A DNA stretch of 64,000 nt, taken from contig JAIOQA010000233.1 in assembly GCA_021413675.1 (NCBI GenBank), positions 57,265 through 121,264 on the forward strand, given 5' to 3'. Below, in pieces: positions 55,403-63,897 of the stretch. Within the stretch, counting starts at the first letter, position 1; the number at the start of each line of letters is the position of its first letter. Origin of the DNA: Deltaproteobacteria bacterium. GTDB lineage: Bacteria; Myxococcota_A; Polyangia; Haliangiales; Haliangiaceae. A program made the translations under genes and the position numbers. The notes beneath the pieces were generated by a model, which did not search any database, had not been told where the DNA came from, and worked only from the letters and a program-made list of their open reading frames with translations.

Positions 55403-56038
55403 CTACGGAGCGAGGATGCCGTTCAGCAGGCGTCGCATCTCCGCGGGCGTCACATTGTCCCGGATGCCGTCCCGCATGCGGATGCGATCGGGGTCGAGTC
55501 GCCACGGGAGGCTCGGAGCGTCGAAGCCGTCCTCCTTGAACGGCTCACCGCGGATGGCCGCGTAGAGATCCGCTTCCAGCATCCGGCGATGAATCGTGAG
55601 ATCGAACTCGGGCCAGGCCTGGTTCCGATCGCCTGTCGGCATCTGCAGCTGGTACAGGGCAACTGCCTCCAGACCGCTGACCACGCGGGGTAGATCGTCG
55701 ACGACCAGGGTCGCCAGTTCGTCGACGTGCTCCCGAAGAAACGCGGCAGCAAGTCGACGCGACGCGACCAGGTTGTCCCTGATCTCGCGGTCAACCTTCG
55801 CGCGGTCCTCCTCGCTCAACGAGCAGCCAGGCGTTGCTCGCGACTCCGGGCGCGCGTTGCATCGGGTCGCTTCGTGTGGCGCGGGTGGCGTCTCGGCGAT
55901 CTGCTCGAGCAAGATGCGCTCAGCCCGCGCCCGTGGATCGCTCTTGCATCCTGTCGCCAGCGCGAGCACGGCGAGGCCGACGAAGGCTCGCGCGCTCACT
56001 GCATCGCACCCACCGCCACCCTGCTTTCCTGTCGGCAT
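55403..56038 (-). CDS. Hypothetical lipoprotein
   Basis: 211 residues; ATG at 56038 is 2 nt after the stop of the upstream gene. A signal with lipobox LALATGC (C31) follows a 15-residue leader, slightly long; GTG within AVSARAF would shorten it. The mature part is charged and helical (RARAERILLEQIAETPPAP; LSEEDRAKVDREIRDNLVASRRLAAAFLREHVDEL). No known family is recognised. As third gene of the DUF4157 operon it may act in the envelope with that protein. Confidence 0.7.
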   Translation of the reverse strand: MPTGKQGGGGCDAVSARAFVGLAVLALATGCKSDPRARAERILLEQIAETPPAPHEATRCNARPESRATPGCSLSEEDRAKVDREIRDNLVASRRLAAAFLREHVDELATLVVDDLPRVVSGLEAVALYQLQMPTGDRNQAWPEFDLTIHRRMLEADLYAAIRGEPFKEDGFDAPSLPWRLDPDRIRMRDGIRDNVTPAEMRRLLNGILAP

Positions 56039-56040
56039 CC

Positions 56041-56601
56041 CTATGGCTCCGCGAGTAGCGAGATCACCAGCTGGGCCGAACCCTTGTCACCCTCGAGCTT
56101 GGTCGTCGTCTCGACCGCCCAGCCCTGCGAAGCGACGCGTTGCGACCCAGGAGTCCGCATCATGCCCAGCAACTTGTCGGTCGGGACCAGGCGAAACCAT
56201 GGCGCGACCAGGGCGGAAACGAATCGCTCGGTCTCGGACGCCAGCGGCGCCGTCGCATTGAACTCGACGAGTACAGAGAACTGCACGACTTCCCGGCTCG
56301 ACTCCACGAATTTGAGCTGCACGAACGACTCGAGCACGACGCCGGGGCGCGGACAGGTGCGCGCAATCTCCGACGCCGACAGAACCCGCCGGCTCACCGC
56401 GTCCGCGCTCGGGTCGTCGTATCGATCGCCGGGCCGCTCTTCGTGAACGGCGCCAGGGCAGATCGTGAAGAGCGTCTCGAGGTACCCGGTGGGGAGCGCC
56501 CCGATCGATGGATCACTCCGACCACCGCAGGCGCCGACAGCGGCGACGACCATGCCGACGCCGACCATCCAGACCATGTCGCGCTTGCTCATTTCACTCA
56601 C
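56041..56601 (-). CDS. Hypothetical lipoprotein
   Basis: 186 residues from GTG 56601, which overlaps the DUF4157 gene stop (GTGA); ATG 56592 is an equally possible start. The signal peptide ends in the lipobox AVGAC (C25 from the GTG), then GGRSDPS. The body has strand-like segments (VLESFVQLKFVESSREVVQFSVLVEFNAT; AQLVISLLAEP). I recognise no family. It is coupled to the DUF4157 gene and to the lipoprotein that follows, so the three probably work together. Confidence 0.7.
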   Translation of the reverse strand: MSEMSKRDMVWMVGVGMVVAAVGACGGRSDPSIGALPTGYLETLFTICPGAVHEERPGDRYDDPSADAVSRRVLSASEIARTCPRPGVVLESFVQLKFVESSREVVQFSVLVEFNATAPLASETERFVSALVAPWFRLVPTDKLLGMMRTPGSQRVASQGWAVETTTKLEGDKGSAQLVISLLAEP

Positions 56602-59600
56602 TTCTCTACATGCACATGCTTGGGAACGTCCACCATCAGCAGCGACTGCATCCGCTGCGCGCCGCGCAACGCGTACGTCATGTCGGTGACCTTGCCGACG
56701 GCCTCGGCAGCGACGTGCTGCGCGTTGATCGCCGAGGCTTCCGGGCCGAAGTCGCCATCGTACTCGGGGTTGCGCAGCGTCTCCTGCGAGTTGACCTCGC
56801 CCTCGCGTCCGATCGCGATCAAGTAGGGCACCGGCTCGACCTGCAGGTCGCCCGAGGATGAAGCGACGAACGCAGGCACATTGTTGAGATAGATCTTCCG
56901 CTGCGCAGGCATGTTTCCGACAGACAGGCCCGACGCCTCGATCATCCGCGCCGCACCGGGGTCTGCGTTCACGGTCACTCGCGACAGCTTGATCCCCTTC
57001 GTGCCATCCACGATCGCGCCGTGAATTCCGTCATTGGGCATCGAGTAGTACGCGTTGATGAAGCCTCGCGTCTTGGCCCAGAACGCAGCGGTTCGCGCGG
57101 CCGGGTTGGACGACTCCGGCATGATGGGGGCGCCTGCCATCGCTTGCAGGCTGAGGCGAGAGACGAAGTCGAGCCAGCCGAACGTGACTGCCCGTGCATG
57201 CGCCGCGATCGCCGCATCAACCACGGATTGCGCCGCCATCTCTTCGCCCAGCTTGGCCATCTCTGCGGCGTGAGTGTTGACGAGCCACGTGCTGACCGCG
57301 TTCGACAGGCTCATCTTGGACCTTGCTTTGCGGTCAGCCTGAGCGGTCCCGATCATCGACTTGAAGGCCTCCTTCGCGAGTTCGAGCGTCATCGGGGGCT
57401 CAGGCTCGGGGCCATCCGGGTCGGACGCGGCGGGCGCGGGCCCGTCGGGCGGACCGGCCGGCGCGCCTGGCAACAGTCCAGCAACGCGGGACATCGGAAC
57501 CATGACCACCGAGTTCGCCGCAGTGATCGCGAGGGTGTCGAGGAAGTCGGGCTGCGGCAGCCCAGCCCTGCCCATCCACTTCACCAGTGCACCAGAAGCC
57601 GCGCCGCCCGCGGCGGTCGCGGAGATCTGCAGGAACAGTCCTCCAGCGACCAGCAACAGCGACTCGACCATGCTCAGTGGCGCCGGCGGCATAGGCGCAG
57701 TGATCGCGCCAAGAACGAAGCCAGTCGTGGCTCCGACCTTTTCATAGACGCTATCGATCAGCGTGTTGACGCGCTCGACGGCCCACTTCTGATCGTGAAC
57801 CGCGCCCTTGGGGTCCGCGGCGTCACCGCGAAGGATCGCGCCAGGATCAGGCACTGGGGCTTCGGGGAGCGATCCAGCTCCTGTGCTTGCAGGGTTCGCT
57901 GTGGGGGCCACGGTCGCCGAGGGCTGGGGCGGCGACTTCGGCGAAGAGGGACCAAACGGCGGCACCTTCAGGTGCTCGCGCTTGTCTGCCTCGTATCCTG
58001 CGGCGATGACGTCGATCTTCGCTCGATCGTGCGCCTCGAATCCCTGCTCGCGCGCGAAGCCGGTCAACGGAATGTCTATCGCCGCGTTGGAGCTCGGCCC
58101 CCCGTTGCGAAGGCGGATCGCGAGATGCAGCGTCGCAGAATGCGGGCCGAGCCGCTGCGGCCGGAAGTACACGCGCGACCGCGTCGAGCCTCCATCACCG
58201 AGCTGGTGGACGGCGCCGAGCTGCAGTCCGTCGCCGGTTTCAAGCGGCATGACGCTGAACAACGCAGCGTCCGCGCCCGCGATCGACGGAGTAACCTCCG
58301 CCCAGCGACCATGCTCGCTGGTGTTGCGGAGTGAGAGCCGCTCCGGCACCGACGGGCCGGCCACCTCGACCGCCCCAAACTCGACGCTCGCCGGCTCGGC
58401 CACGACCGGGTTCTGGGCTGCAGGAGCCGCCTTCGACGGAGACCGCTGAATCCCGGCAGTGGCCCCGGCGCCGCTCGGCCCGGCCCCTAGCAACTGCTCC
58501 ACCGACTCGCCCCGCGCGAACGCGGCGCCGACCGCGTCGGCGTGCTGCTCGTGCGGATCACCGGCGGCGCCGACGCCACCGGACAGCGCGATGCCGCTCT
58601 TCTGCTGGACGACATGCGCCGCCTCGTGGGCGACGAGCTCGCGGGTCGGGGTAACGGCGAATGCGATGTCGGTCCCGGTCGCGTAGGCGTCGGCGCCGAT
58701 CGCGCGCGACGACTGCACCGCGGTCGGGCCGGTGTGAGCACGAACGCCGTCGAGGACATCGCTGTGCGCGCCGAACGAGGACTTGAGCTCGGCGAGGAAC
58801 GGCAACGCGCTGCCGGCGCCGCTCACGCCATGCGCGGCGATTGCATGCGTGTCGTTGTCATTGGTCGCGCGTGGCCCAGCGGCGTGGGTCTGGACCGGGC
58901 CGATCGGCAAGGTGTCGCGGGACTCGTCGATCTCCTTGGGGGCGTCGATCGTTGCCGCGGTCTGGGTGTGGAGACGCGAGGGCTTGGCGACGGGCGCCGC
59001 GGCGTGGGCCGTGGTCTTGGGTGGCGCCGATCCCTCGGCGATGTCGGCGTGGTAGTCGTGCGAGGGATCGAGGGTGGCGCGCTCCTCATCCATTTCCTTC
59101 GGCGCGTCGATCGTGACGGTCTCTTGGATGTGCACGTGGCCATCCGACGGCGCATCGACATGCGTGGCCGATGCGGCACCCGCGTCGCTGCCGAGGATGT
59201 CGTCGGCGACGTGCTGCTCAGAATCGAGCGCGATCGGCGCAGCATGAACCGCGGGCTTCGCGGCGGCCTTGGGCTTCGCGGCGGCCTTGGGCTTGGCCCC
59301 AACCGCCTCGCAGGTCGCGGGACCGGCGATCCCGTCGACGTGGAGCCCGCGCTCAGCCTGGACCTTCGCGACGGCCTGGGCGAAGCCCGCGCTCGCGACA
59401 TCTCCGCCGCCGAACGCGGCCGGCGAGAAGCGCAGCCGGCGGCACCACGCGGGGTTCGCGCGACACGCGGTCGCAAGCTGATGCTGCGACAGCGAGCCGC
59501 CAGGCTTCGCCGTCTCCTTCCGCTGCACCGTGCCCGCCACGCTCGCGACATTGCAGAAGTGGATCCCGGAGATCAAGGGATCCATCTCCTCGTGCGAGGA

Positions 59601-59807
59601 CGCGTGATCAATCATCGCGGTGCTCGCGCGCGCCACGTCGGAGGTTCCGCGGCCTGCGGCCTCACGCCGCTGCACGGCATCGCGATGAGGGGCCAACCGC
59701 GCGGTCACCGGCACGCGCCCCGGCGCAACACCCGTGGCGATGGAGGCGTTGCCAGCACCGGACTGAAGAGAGTCGGCGTAGCGGGCGTAGTGTTGATCGT
59801 CGCTCAT
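56598..59807 (-). CDS. DUF4157 protein with peptidoglycan-binding-like and HYDIN-like domains
   Basis: 1069 residues from ATG 59807, chosen for GGAGG 5 nt upstream. Near 150-185 a peptidoglycan-binding-like helix bundle reads FAQAVAKVQAERGLHVDGIAGPATCEA. A region with repeated TIDAPKE(M/I)DE motifs and KPKAAAK repeats follows. DUF4157 lies at about 340-440 with HEAAH near 395 (RELVAHEAAHVVQQ). About 475-600 is an ASPM/SPD-2/hydin-like Ig domain (PASVEFGAVEVAG, SRVYFRPQRLGPHSATLHL). A hydrophobic segment (MVESLLLVAGGLFLQISATAAGGAASG) and a helical C-terminus complete it. There is no signal peptide. DUF4157 proteins are associated with extracellular contractile injection and toxin cargo; the role here is inferred. 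It leads a three-gene operon and is divergent from the FHA genes. Confidence 0.84.
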   Translation of the reverse strand: MSDDQHYARYADSLQSGAGNASIATGVAPGRVPVTARLAPHRDAVQRREAAGRGTSDVARASTAMIDHASSHEEMDPLISGIHFCNVASVAGTVQRKETAKPGGSLSQHQLATACRANPAWCRRLRFSPAAFGGGDVASAGFAQAVAKVQAERGLHVDGIAGPATCEAVGAKPKAAAKPKAAAKPAVHAAPIALDSEQHVADDILGSDAGAASATHVDAPSDGHVHIQETVTIDAPKEMDEERATLDPSHDYHADIAEGSAPPKTTAHAAAPVAKPSRLHTQTAATIDAPKEIDESRDTLPIGPVQTHAAGPRATNDNDTHAIAAHGVSGAGSALPFLAELKSSFGAHSDVLDGVRAHTGPTAVQSSRAIGADAYATGTDIAFAVTPTRELVAHEAAHVVQQKSGIALSGGVGAAGDPHEQHADAVGAAFARGESVEQLLGAGPSGAGATAGIQRSPSKAAPAAQNPVVAEPASVEFGAVEVAGPSVPERLSLRNTSEHGRWAEVTPSIAGADAALFSVMPLETGDGLQLGAVHQLGDGGSTRSRVYFRPQRLGPHSATLHLAIRLRNGGPSSNAAIDIPLTGFAREQGFEAHDRAKIDVIAAGYEADKREHLKVPPFGPSSPKSPPQPSATVAPTANPASTGAGSLPEAPVPDPGAILRGDAADPKGAVHDQKWAVERVNTLIDSVYEKVGATTGFVLGAITAPMPPAPLSMVESLLLVAGGLFLQISATAAGGAASGALVKWMGRAGLPQPDFLDTLAITAANSVVMVPMSRVAGLLPGAPAGPPDGPAPAASDPDGPEPEPPMTLELAKEAFKSMIGTAQADRKARSKMSLSNAVSTWLVNTHAAEMAKLGEEMAAQSVVDAAIAAHARAVTFGWLDFVSRLSLQAMAGAPIMPESSNPAARTAAFWAKTRGFINAYYSMPNDGIHGAIVDGTKGIKLSRVTVNADPGAARMIEASGLSVGNMPAQRKIYLNNVPAFVASSSGDLQVEPVPYLIAIGREGEVNSQETLRNPEYDGDFGPEASAINAQHVAAEAVGKVTDMTYALRGAQRMQSLLMVDVPKHVHVEK

Positions 59808-59907
59808 GGTGGCCTCCGGGCGAGTCATCGTCCGCGCGCGCCCGGGGTTGCGGATGCGAGCATTTCACGGCCCGGATACGAATTCCACTGTGAGATCAAT
59901 CCCTTGC

Positions 59908-59944
59908 GTCCCGCGGTTTGTCGCAAGTCGCGAATCCGCGGGAC
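59908..59944. promoter_or_regulatory. Inverted-repeat pair 1 in the DUF4157/FHA divergent region
   Basis: GTCCCGCGG (59908-59916) and CCGCGGGAC (59936-59944) are perfect 9-bp arms with 19 nt between. Half-site starts are 28 nt apart, near three helical turns. With pair 2 it makes four copies of one half-site in the 268-nt divergent intergenic region, as expected for a regulator-binding array. Confidence 0.6.
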
Positions 59945-59991
59945 AGCGCGATTCGCCAAGTCCTTGATCAGCCGCGTCCACAACCGCGTTC

Positions 59992-60032
59992 GTGTCCCGC
60001 GGAAAGCGCTCACTTCAGTTTTCGCGGGACAC
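59992..60032. promoter_or_regulatory. Inverted-repeat pair 2 in the DUF4157/FHA divergent region
   Basis: GTGTCCCGCG (59992-60001) and CGCGGGACAC (60023-60032) are perfect 10-bp arms with 21 nt between, sharing the GTCCCGCG core with pair 1. The pair ends 43 nt before the first FHA gene start. A dimeric activator or repressor of both operons could bind here. Confidence 0.6.
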
Positions 60033-60075
60033 CGGGGGACGTCGTGCGGTCGCGTCGCGTATTCCGGGCAAGACG

Positions 60076-61116
60076 ATGACGGTGAAGACCTCGACGCTTC
60101 CGCAGGGTCCGAAGGGCCTGGCCAACGATCCGATCGTCCAGCTGCGCATCACCGACAAGGCGACGCTGGCGCTCGCTGATGAGAAGAAGACCTTCTCCCT
60201 CGGTCGCGATGGCGCCTGCGATCTCGTGCTCAACCTGCCCGCAGTGTCGTCGGTGCACTGCTTCGTCGAGCGCCGCCCGAGCGGGCTGCGCATCGTCGAC
60301 AACCGGACCAAGAACGGGACGTTCTTTCGCGGCGCCGCGGTCGAGAACTTCGAGCTGCGCGCAGGCGAGGCGTTCTCGGTCGGCGGCGAGCACGTCGTGG
60401 CGTTGACCGGCCCGGCGGTCGCCGCGGAGGCGCCGCTTCGACGCCTGCTCGGCGCGGGCAGCCAGGCCGCGATCGATCGCGCGATGCAGCTCGCCCTCGC
60501 CCGCCACGCGATCGCGATCCTGGGCAAGGCGGGCTGTGGCCACGTGGACGTCGCGGCGCTGCTGCACGAGGCGAGCGCGCGTCGCACGCGCCGCTTCGTC
60601 GCGATCCGCTCGGTCGACGAACTCGCCGCCGCGCTGAACCACGATCCCGACCGCATCAATCACGGCAGCCTCTACGTGCATCTCGAAGCGATCGGGAAGC
60701 TCAAGTCCACCGCGCCGGCGCTGGCCGCGGCGCTGGCTCGCATCGCTGGCACCGCGAACGTCGTGGTCTACATCGGCGCGCGCGAAGCCGACGAGATCGT
60801 CACCAGCCTTGGCATCACGATCGACGAGACTCACACGCTGGCGATCCCGTCGCTGCACGAACGCGGCGACGAGGTGCTCGGGCTCCTCGAGGTCATGCTC
60901 GGGGCGGAGATGGCGAAGCTCACGCCGCCGCAGCGCAAGGCGCTCGTGAAGTATCGCTGGCCGGGGAACCTCGATGAGCTGCGCGCCGATGCGGAGCTTC
61001 TGCGCGCGGTGCTCGCCCACGGTGGCATCCGCGCCGCCGAGCGCGCGACCGGAGTGCCGCGCAGCGTGATCAGCCGCGTGACGACGAAGCTGCACCTCGG
61101 ACTGCGCGAGCCGTAG
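60076..61116 (+). CDS. FHA domain fused to a degenerate sigma54-activator-like domain
   Basis: 346 residues from ATG 60076. The FHA domain (about 25-115) keeps G43-R44, SSVH at 58-61 and N80-G81, so it can probably bind phosphothreonine. The rest follows the layout of a sigma54 enhancer-binding AAA domain, but without its catalysis: the Walker A position reads LGKAGCGHVD (no Lys), GSLYVHLEAI stands where a Walker B GTLFLDE would be, and no GAFTGA loop is seen. YRWPGNLDELRADAELL matches the conserved PWPGNVREL helix, and a Fis-like HTH, GGIRAAERATGVPRSVISRVTTKL, ends it. It therefore looks like a DNA-binding, phosphorylation-reading regulator that no longer hydrolyses ATP. The nearby repeats are a candidate target. 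Confidence 0.85.
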   Translation: MTVKTSTLPQGPKGLANDPIVQLRITDKATLALADEKKTFSLGRDGACDLVLNLPAVSSVHCFVERRPSGLRIVDNRTKNGTFFRGAAVENFELRAGEAFSVGGEHVVALTGPAVAAEAPLRRLLGAGSQAAIDRAMQLALARHAIAILGKAGCGHVDVAALLHEASARRTRRFVAIRSVDELAAALNHDPDRINHGSLYVHLEAIGKLKSTAPALAAALARIAGTANVVVYIGAREADEIVTSLGITIDETHTLAIPSLHERGDEVLGLLEVMLGAEMAKLTPPQRKALVKYRWPGNLDELRADAELLRAVLAHGGIRAAERATGVPRSVISRVTTKLHLGLREP

Positions 61117-61208
61117 CGCCACGCCACGGCCGCAACCGCCGCGGCGAGCGGTCGACAGCACGCGTGAGGGCGCGGCGCTTGCCGCGTCCGCGCCCGCGGA
61201 AGGAATCC

Positions 61209-62237
61209 ATGGCCATCTCGACCGCCGTTTTGCCGACTCCACGCGCCGACGAGCGCGTGGTCGCGCTTCGCCACCTCGCGACCGGCAACACCTGGCCGCT
61301 GCCCGACCTGCCCGCGCTCGCGATCGGCGCCGCGCCCGAGTGCGACGTCCGGATCACCGACGTCGGCGTGTCGGCGGTCCACGCGCGCCTCGAGCGAACC
61401 GGGCCTGGCTGGCGAGTCCACGATGTCTCGCGCAACGGGACCTTCCTCGGTGGGCAGCGCGCGACGACCTTCGATGTCGTCGTCGGCACGCGCTTCGACG
61501 TCGCGCGGACGCCGCTGGTCGCGGTGTCGTCGACGATGCAAGGCACCGCCGATGTCCTCGGCGTGTACCTCGGGCTCGATCAAGCGCCCGCGATCTCGAC
61601 GGCGCTGCTCGCGGGGCACCGCGAGGCCACGATCGTGATCGTCGGGCCGCCGGGCAACGGCCAGCGCGAGCTCGCGCGCCTGCTCCACCACGTGTCGACC
61701 CGGCGCCGCCAGCCCGCGATCGAGCTCATCGACGCGAGCTCGGGACGGCTGTGGCCGCAGCAGGAAGCGATTCCGGCCGCCACGGCGTTCCTCGACCTGC
61801 GCGAGGTCGCGCTCGCCGGTCCGCTCGCCGCGGCGCGCGCGGCGCTGCTCGGTGACCGCCGCTGGCGATGGATCATAGCGGCGACCAGCGAGAGCCAGGC
61901 GTGCAGCGCGCTGCGCGTGCCTCACCTGCGCGACGCTCACCTGATCGCGTTGCCTCGGCTCGACGAGCGCACCGATGATCGCCGCGCGCTCGTCGAGCGC
62001 CTGTTCGCGCAAGTTGCGCCGGTGACGCTCGCGATGCTGCCGGCGAGGACCTCGCGGATCTTGCTGGCACCGCGGGCGTACGCGAGCCTCGACGAGCTCC
62101 GATCGCTCGTGCGGCAAGTCGCGACGCTGGCGTTGACCGGCGTCTCGGCGAATGGCGCGCAGCGGCTCGGGCTTCACCTCGAGCATCTCGCGCTGCTGGC
62201 GGAGAAGCTCGGGTTCCCGCCGGGGTCGCGCCGGTAG
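61209..62237 (+). CDS. FHA domain with second degenerate AAA-like domain
   Basis: 342 residues from ATG 61209, with AAGGAATCC directly upstream. The FHA domain (about 15-110) keeps SAVH at 55-58 and N76-G77, but the usual GR is GA (G40-A41), so the phosphate-binding Arg is lost. The AAA-like part reads VGPPGNGQRELARLLHHVS: a Walker A shape with Gln for the essential Lys. TAFLDLREVALAG stands at the Walker B place. DARLIALPRLDERTDDRRALVERL-type sequence matches the LPPLRER block of sigma54 activators. No HTH is clear at the C-terminus. It is a paralogue of the preceding gene (92-nt gap) that has diverged further, perhaps a partner subunit. Confidence 0.82.
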   Translation: MAISTAVLPTPRADERVVALRHLATGNTWPLPDLPALAIGAAPECDVRITDVGVSAVHARLERTGPGWRVHDVSRNGTFLGGQRATTFDVVVGTRFDVARTPLVAVSSTMQGTADVLGVYLGLDQAPAISTALLAGHREATIVIVGPPGNGQRELARLLHHVSTRRRQPAIELIDASSGRLWPQQEAIPAATAFLDLREVALAGPLAAARAALLGDRRWRWIIAATSESQACSALRVPHLRDAHLIALPRLDERTDDRRALVERLFAQVAPVTLAMLPARTSRILLAPRAYASLDELRSLVRQVATLALTGVSANGAQRLGLHLEHLALLAEKLGFPPGSRR

Positions 62238-62497
62238 CGTGCGCGTGCGGATCGTGCCTGTCCGGGTCGCGCGCGTGGTCGGTCGCGTACGCGCGGTGCC
62301 GACCGACTGGCTGAGGTGGCACACGATGCGTCGCGCCAACTGGTGGCCAACCGGGCAACCCGATCGGAGTCTCACGCCCGTCTCACGCCAAGGCGTGACC
62401 CATCCAGCTCTTGCAAGCTGACGGAGAGCTTCAGTCGGGTCCGGATTGCGGTCGATGGATGCCGAGACAGAGTCCACCCAACAGGTCAACCAAGCAG

Positions 62498-62526
62498 TTG
62501 ACACTCCGGAGGCGGAAAGGAATCCT
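62498..62526 (+). promoter_or_regulatory. Candidate sigma70-type promoter for the kelch-like gene
   Basis: A perfect TTGACA (62498-62503) is followed after 17 nt by AATCCT (62521-62526), a weak -10. The implied transcription start would fall about at the annotated ATG (62535), which favours a later start codon. The remaining upstream gap (62238-62497) shows no gene. Confidence 0.3.
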
Positions 62527-62534
62527 CTGTCTTC

Positions 62535-63809
62535 ATGAGTGCGCACTGGGACCACCGTATGCAGATCGACAAAACGCTGCGCATGCGCAACCACGTCGCC
62601 CAGTCAGATCGAAGCAGGAGGCGCATCCAGGCAAGGCCGGCAGCGGTTGCCCTCCTGCTTGGGATCACTCAACTTAGCGCCTGCGCGAGCATACTCGGCA
62701 TAGACGATCTCCACCAAGCCCAAGGCGACGCGTCAGTCGCGGACGGCGCTTCGGCAGACTCGGGAGTTGACGCGGCGTCGACCGACGGATCGCCCAAGGA
62801 CGCTGCCGAACCGACGCACCCTGGCTCATTCGCGCTGGAGCCTCATGCCCTCCATATCCCACGCGACCAACTGGCCGCGGTGCTGGTCGGCGATCGCCTG
62901 TACGTTCTCGGGGGCATAACCTGCCAATCGTGCGCCGGCTCACCGGATGTCAACGGAACCACCGCCAGCGTCGAAGTTGCCTCCGTCTCGTCGTCGGGGA
63001 TCGACGCGTTCGCCGATGCCCCGAGGATGATCAACGCGCGCGCCGACTTCGCCGCGTTTCGCGTTTCGAGGGGCTCCGGAGATTGGCTCTACGCAGTAGG
63101 CGGATTGAACCGTCCCACGGGACAGACAGTCGGAAACTACATCACCGAAATCGAGCGTGCACCAATCGCAGCAGACAACACGATTGGCAGCTTCTCGGTT
63201 GTCGCCGGGATCACGCTGGACACCGGGCGCGCAGGTGCAGGGCTTGTTGTCACGCCCGACGCCGTCTACTTGATCGGCGGTCGCGTCGGACAAAATTCAT
63301 ACTCCACACTCGTCAGCAAAGCGCAGATCGACGCCAATGGCAACCTCTCCAGCTTCCAGCCCGACGCGAACGCTGGAGCAGCCCAAGCCCCAAGATGGAG
63401 GGCCGCGTCGGTGCAGTCCGCGAACGGCGTGTACATGCTTGGCGGCGAAGCTGCTGCCGCGACGACGACTATTGATGCCGGCGCGTTGACTGGAAGCGTC
63501 CTTACCGGTCTAGTTCAGGTCACCGTATCGCTGGCGACACCCCGTTCAGGCGCCGCGGCCCTCCCACTGGGAGGTCGTATCTGGGTGTTCGGTGGTGGCG
63601 CGCCCGGTGCCGGCGCGTATTCGACTATCGAGAGTGCACCGCTCGCATCCAGCCTGGGCGCATTTGCGCCCGAGAGTCTATCCCTCGACACTGCGCGCTC
63701 CCTCGCGGCGGGCGTCCGCCTGCCGACCGAGTACTGTCTGATAGGCGGAAGTGCGAACCACTCGGATACGTCGATCCTCGATACAGTTTCGTGCGCGCCT
63801 TTGCTCTAG
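62535..63809 (+). CDS. Kelch-like repeat lipoprotein
   Basis: 424 residues from ATG 62535; ATGs at 62559 and 62583 are alternatives, and 62583 gives a normal-length signal peptide (about 34 residues to the lipobox Cys). The lipobox is QLSAC, then ASILGIDD. An Asp/Ala/Ser-rich linker follows, then kelch-type beta-propeller blades marked by LYVLGG, LYAVGG, VYLIGG, VYMLGG, IWVFGG and CLIGG. The first Cys after the linker forms a CQSC pair. Such proteins are surface-exposed and bind protein or sugar ligands; many myxobacterial genomes have families of them. It is monocistronic as far as the window shows. Confidence 0.86.
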   Translation: MSAHWDHRMQIDKTLRMRNHVAQSDRSRRRIQARPAAVALLLGITQLSACASILGIDDLHQAQGDASVADGASADSGVDAASTDGSPKDAAEPTHPGSFALEPHALHIPRDQLAAVLVGDRLYVLGGITCQSCAGSPDVNGTTASVEVASVSSSGIDAFADAPRMINARADFAAFRVSRGSGDWLYAVGGLNRPTGQTVGNYITEIERAPIAADNTIGSFSVVAGITLDTGRAGAGLVVTPDAVYLIGGRVGQNSYSTLVSKAQIDANGNLSSFQPDANAGAAQAPRWRAASVQSANGVYMLGGEAAAATTTIDAGALTGSVLTGLVQVTVSLATPRSGAAALPLGGRIWVFGGGAPGAGAYSTIESAPLASSLGAFAPESLSLDTARSLAAGVRLPTEYCLIGGSANHSDTSILDTVSCAPLL

Positions 63810-63897
63810 TGTAGATCCGTTACCCCGATTCACGAACCAAGCCGCTGGCAACAAGCCGAGCTAGTCCCCTGGATCGGCGGTTCGCGACCTAAGTCGG

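Noticed and set aside
58542..60179. 545-codon + strand frame opposite the second DUF4157 gene
   Set aside because: It runs through the divergent promoter repeats and lacks any recognisable domain.
62317..62329. TGGCACACGATGC as a sigma54 promoter
   Set aside because: GG and GC are 8 nt apart instead of 10, so the element is out of register.
60831..62594. 587-codon - strand frame opposite the FHA genes
   Set aside because: Antisense to two proteins with clear FHA motifs; Arg-rich shadow composition.
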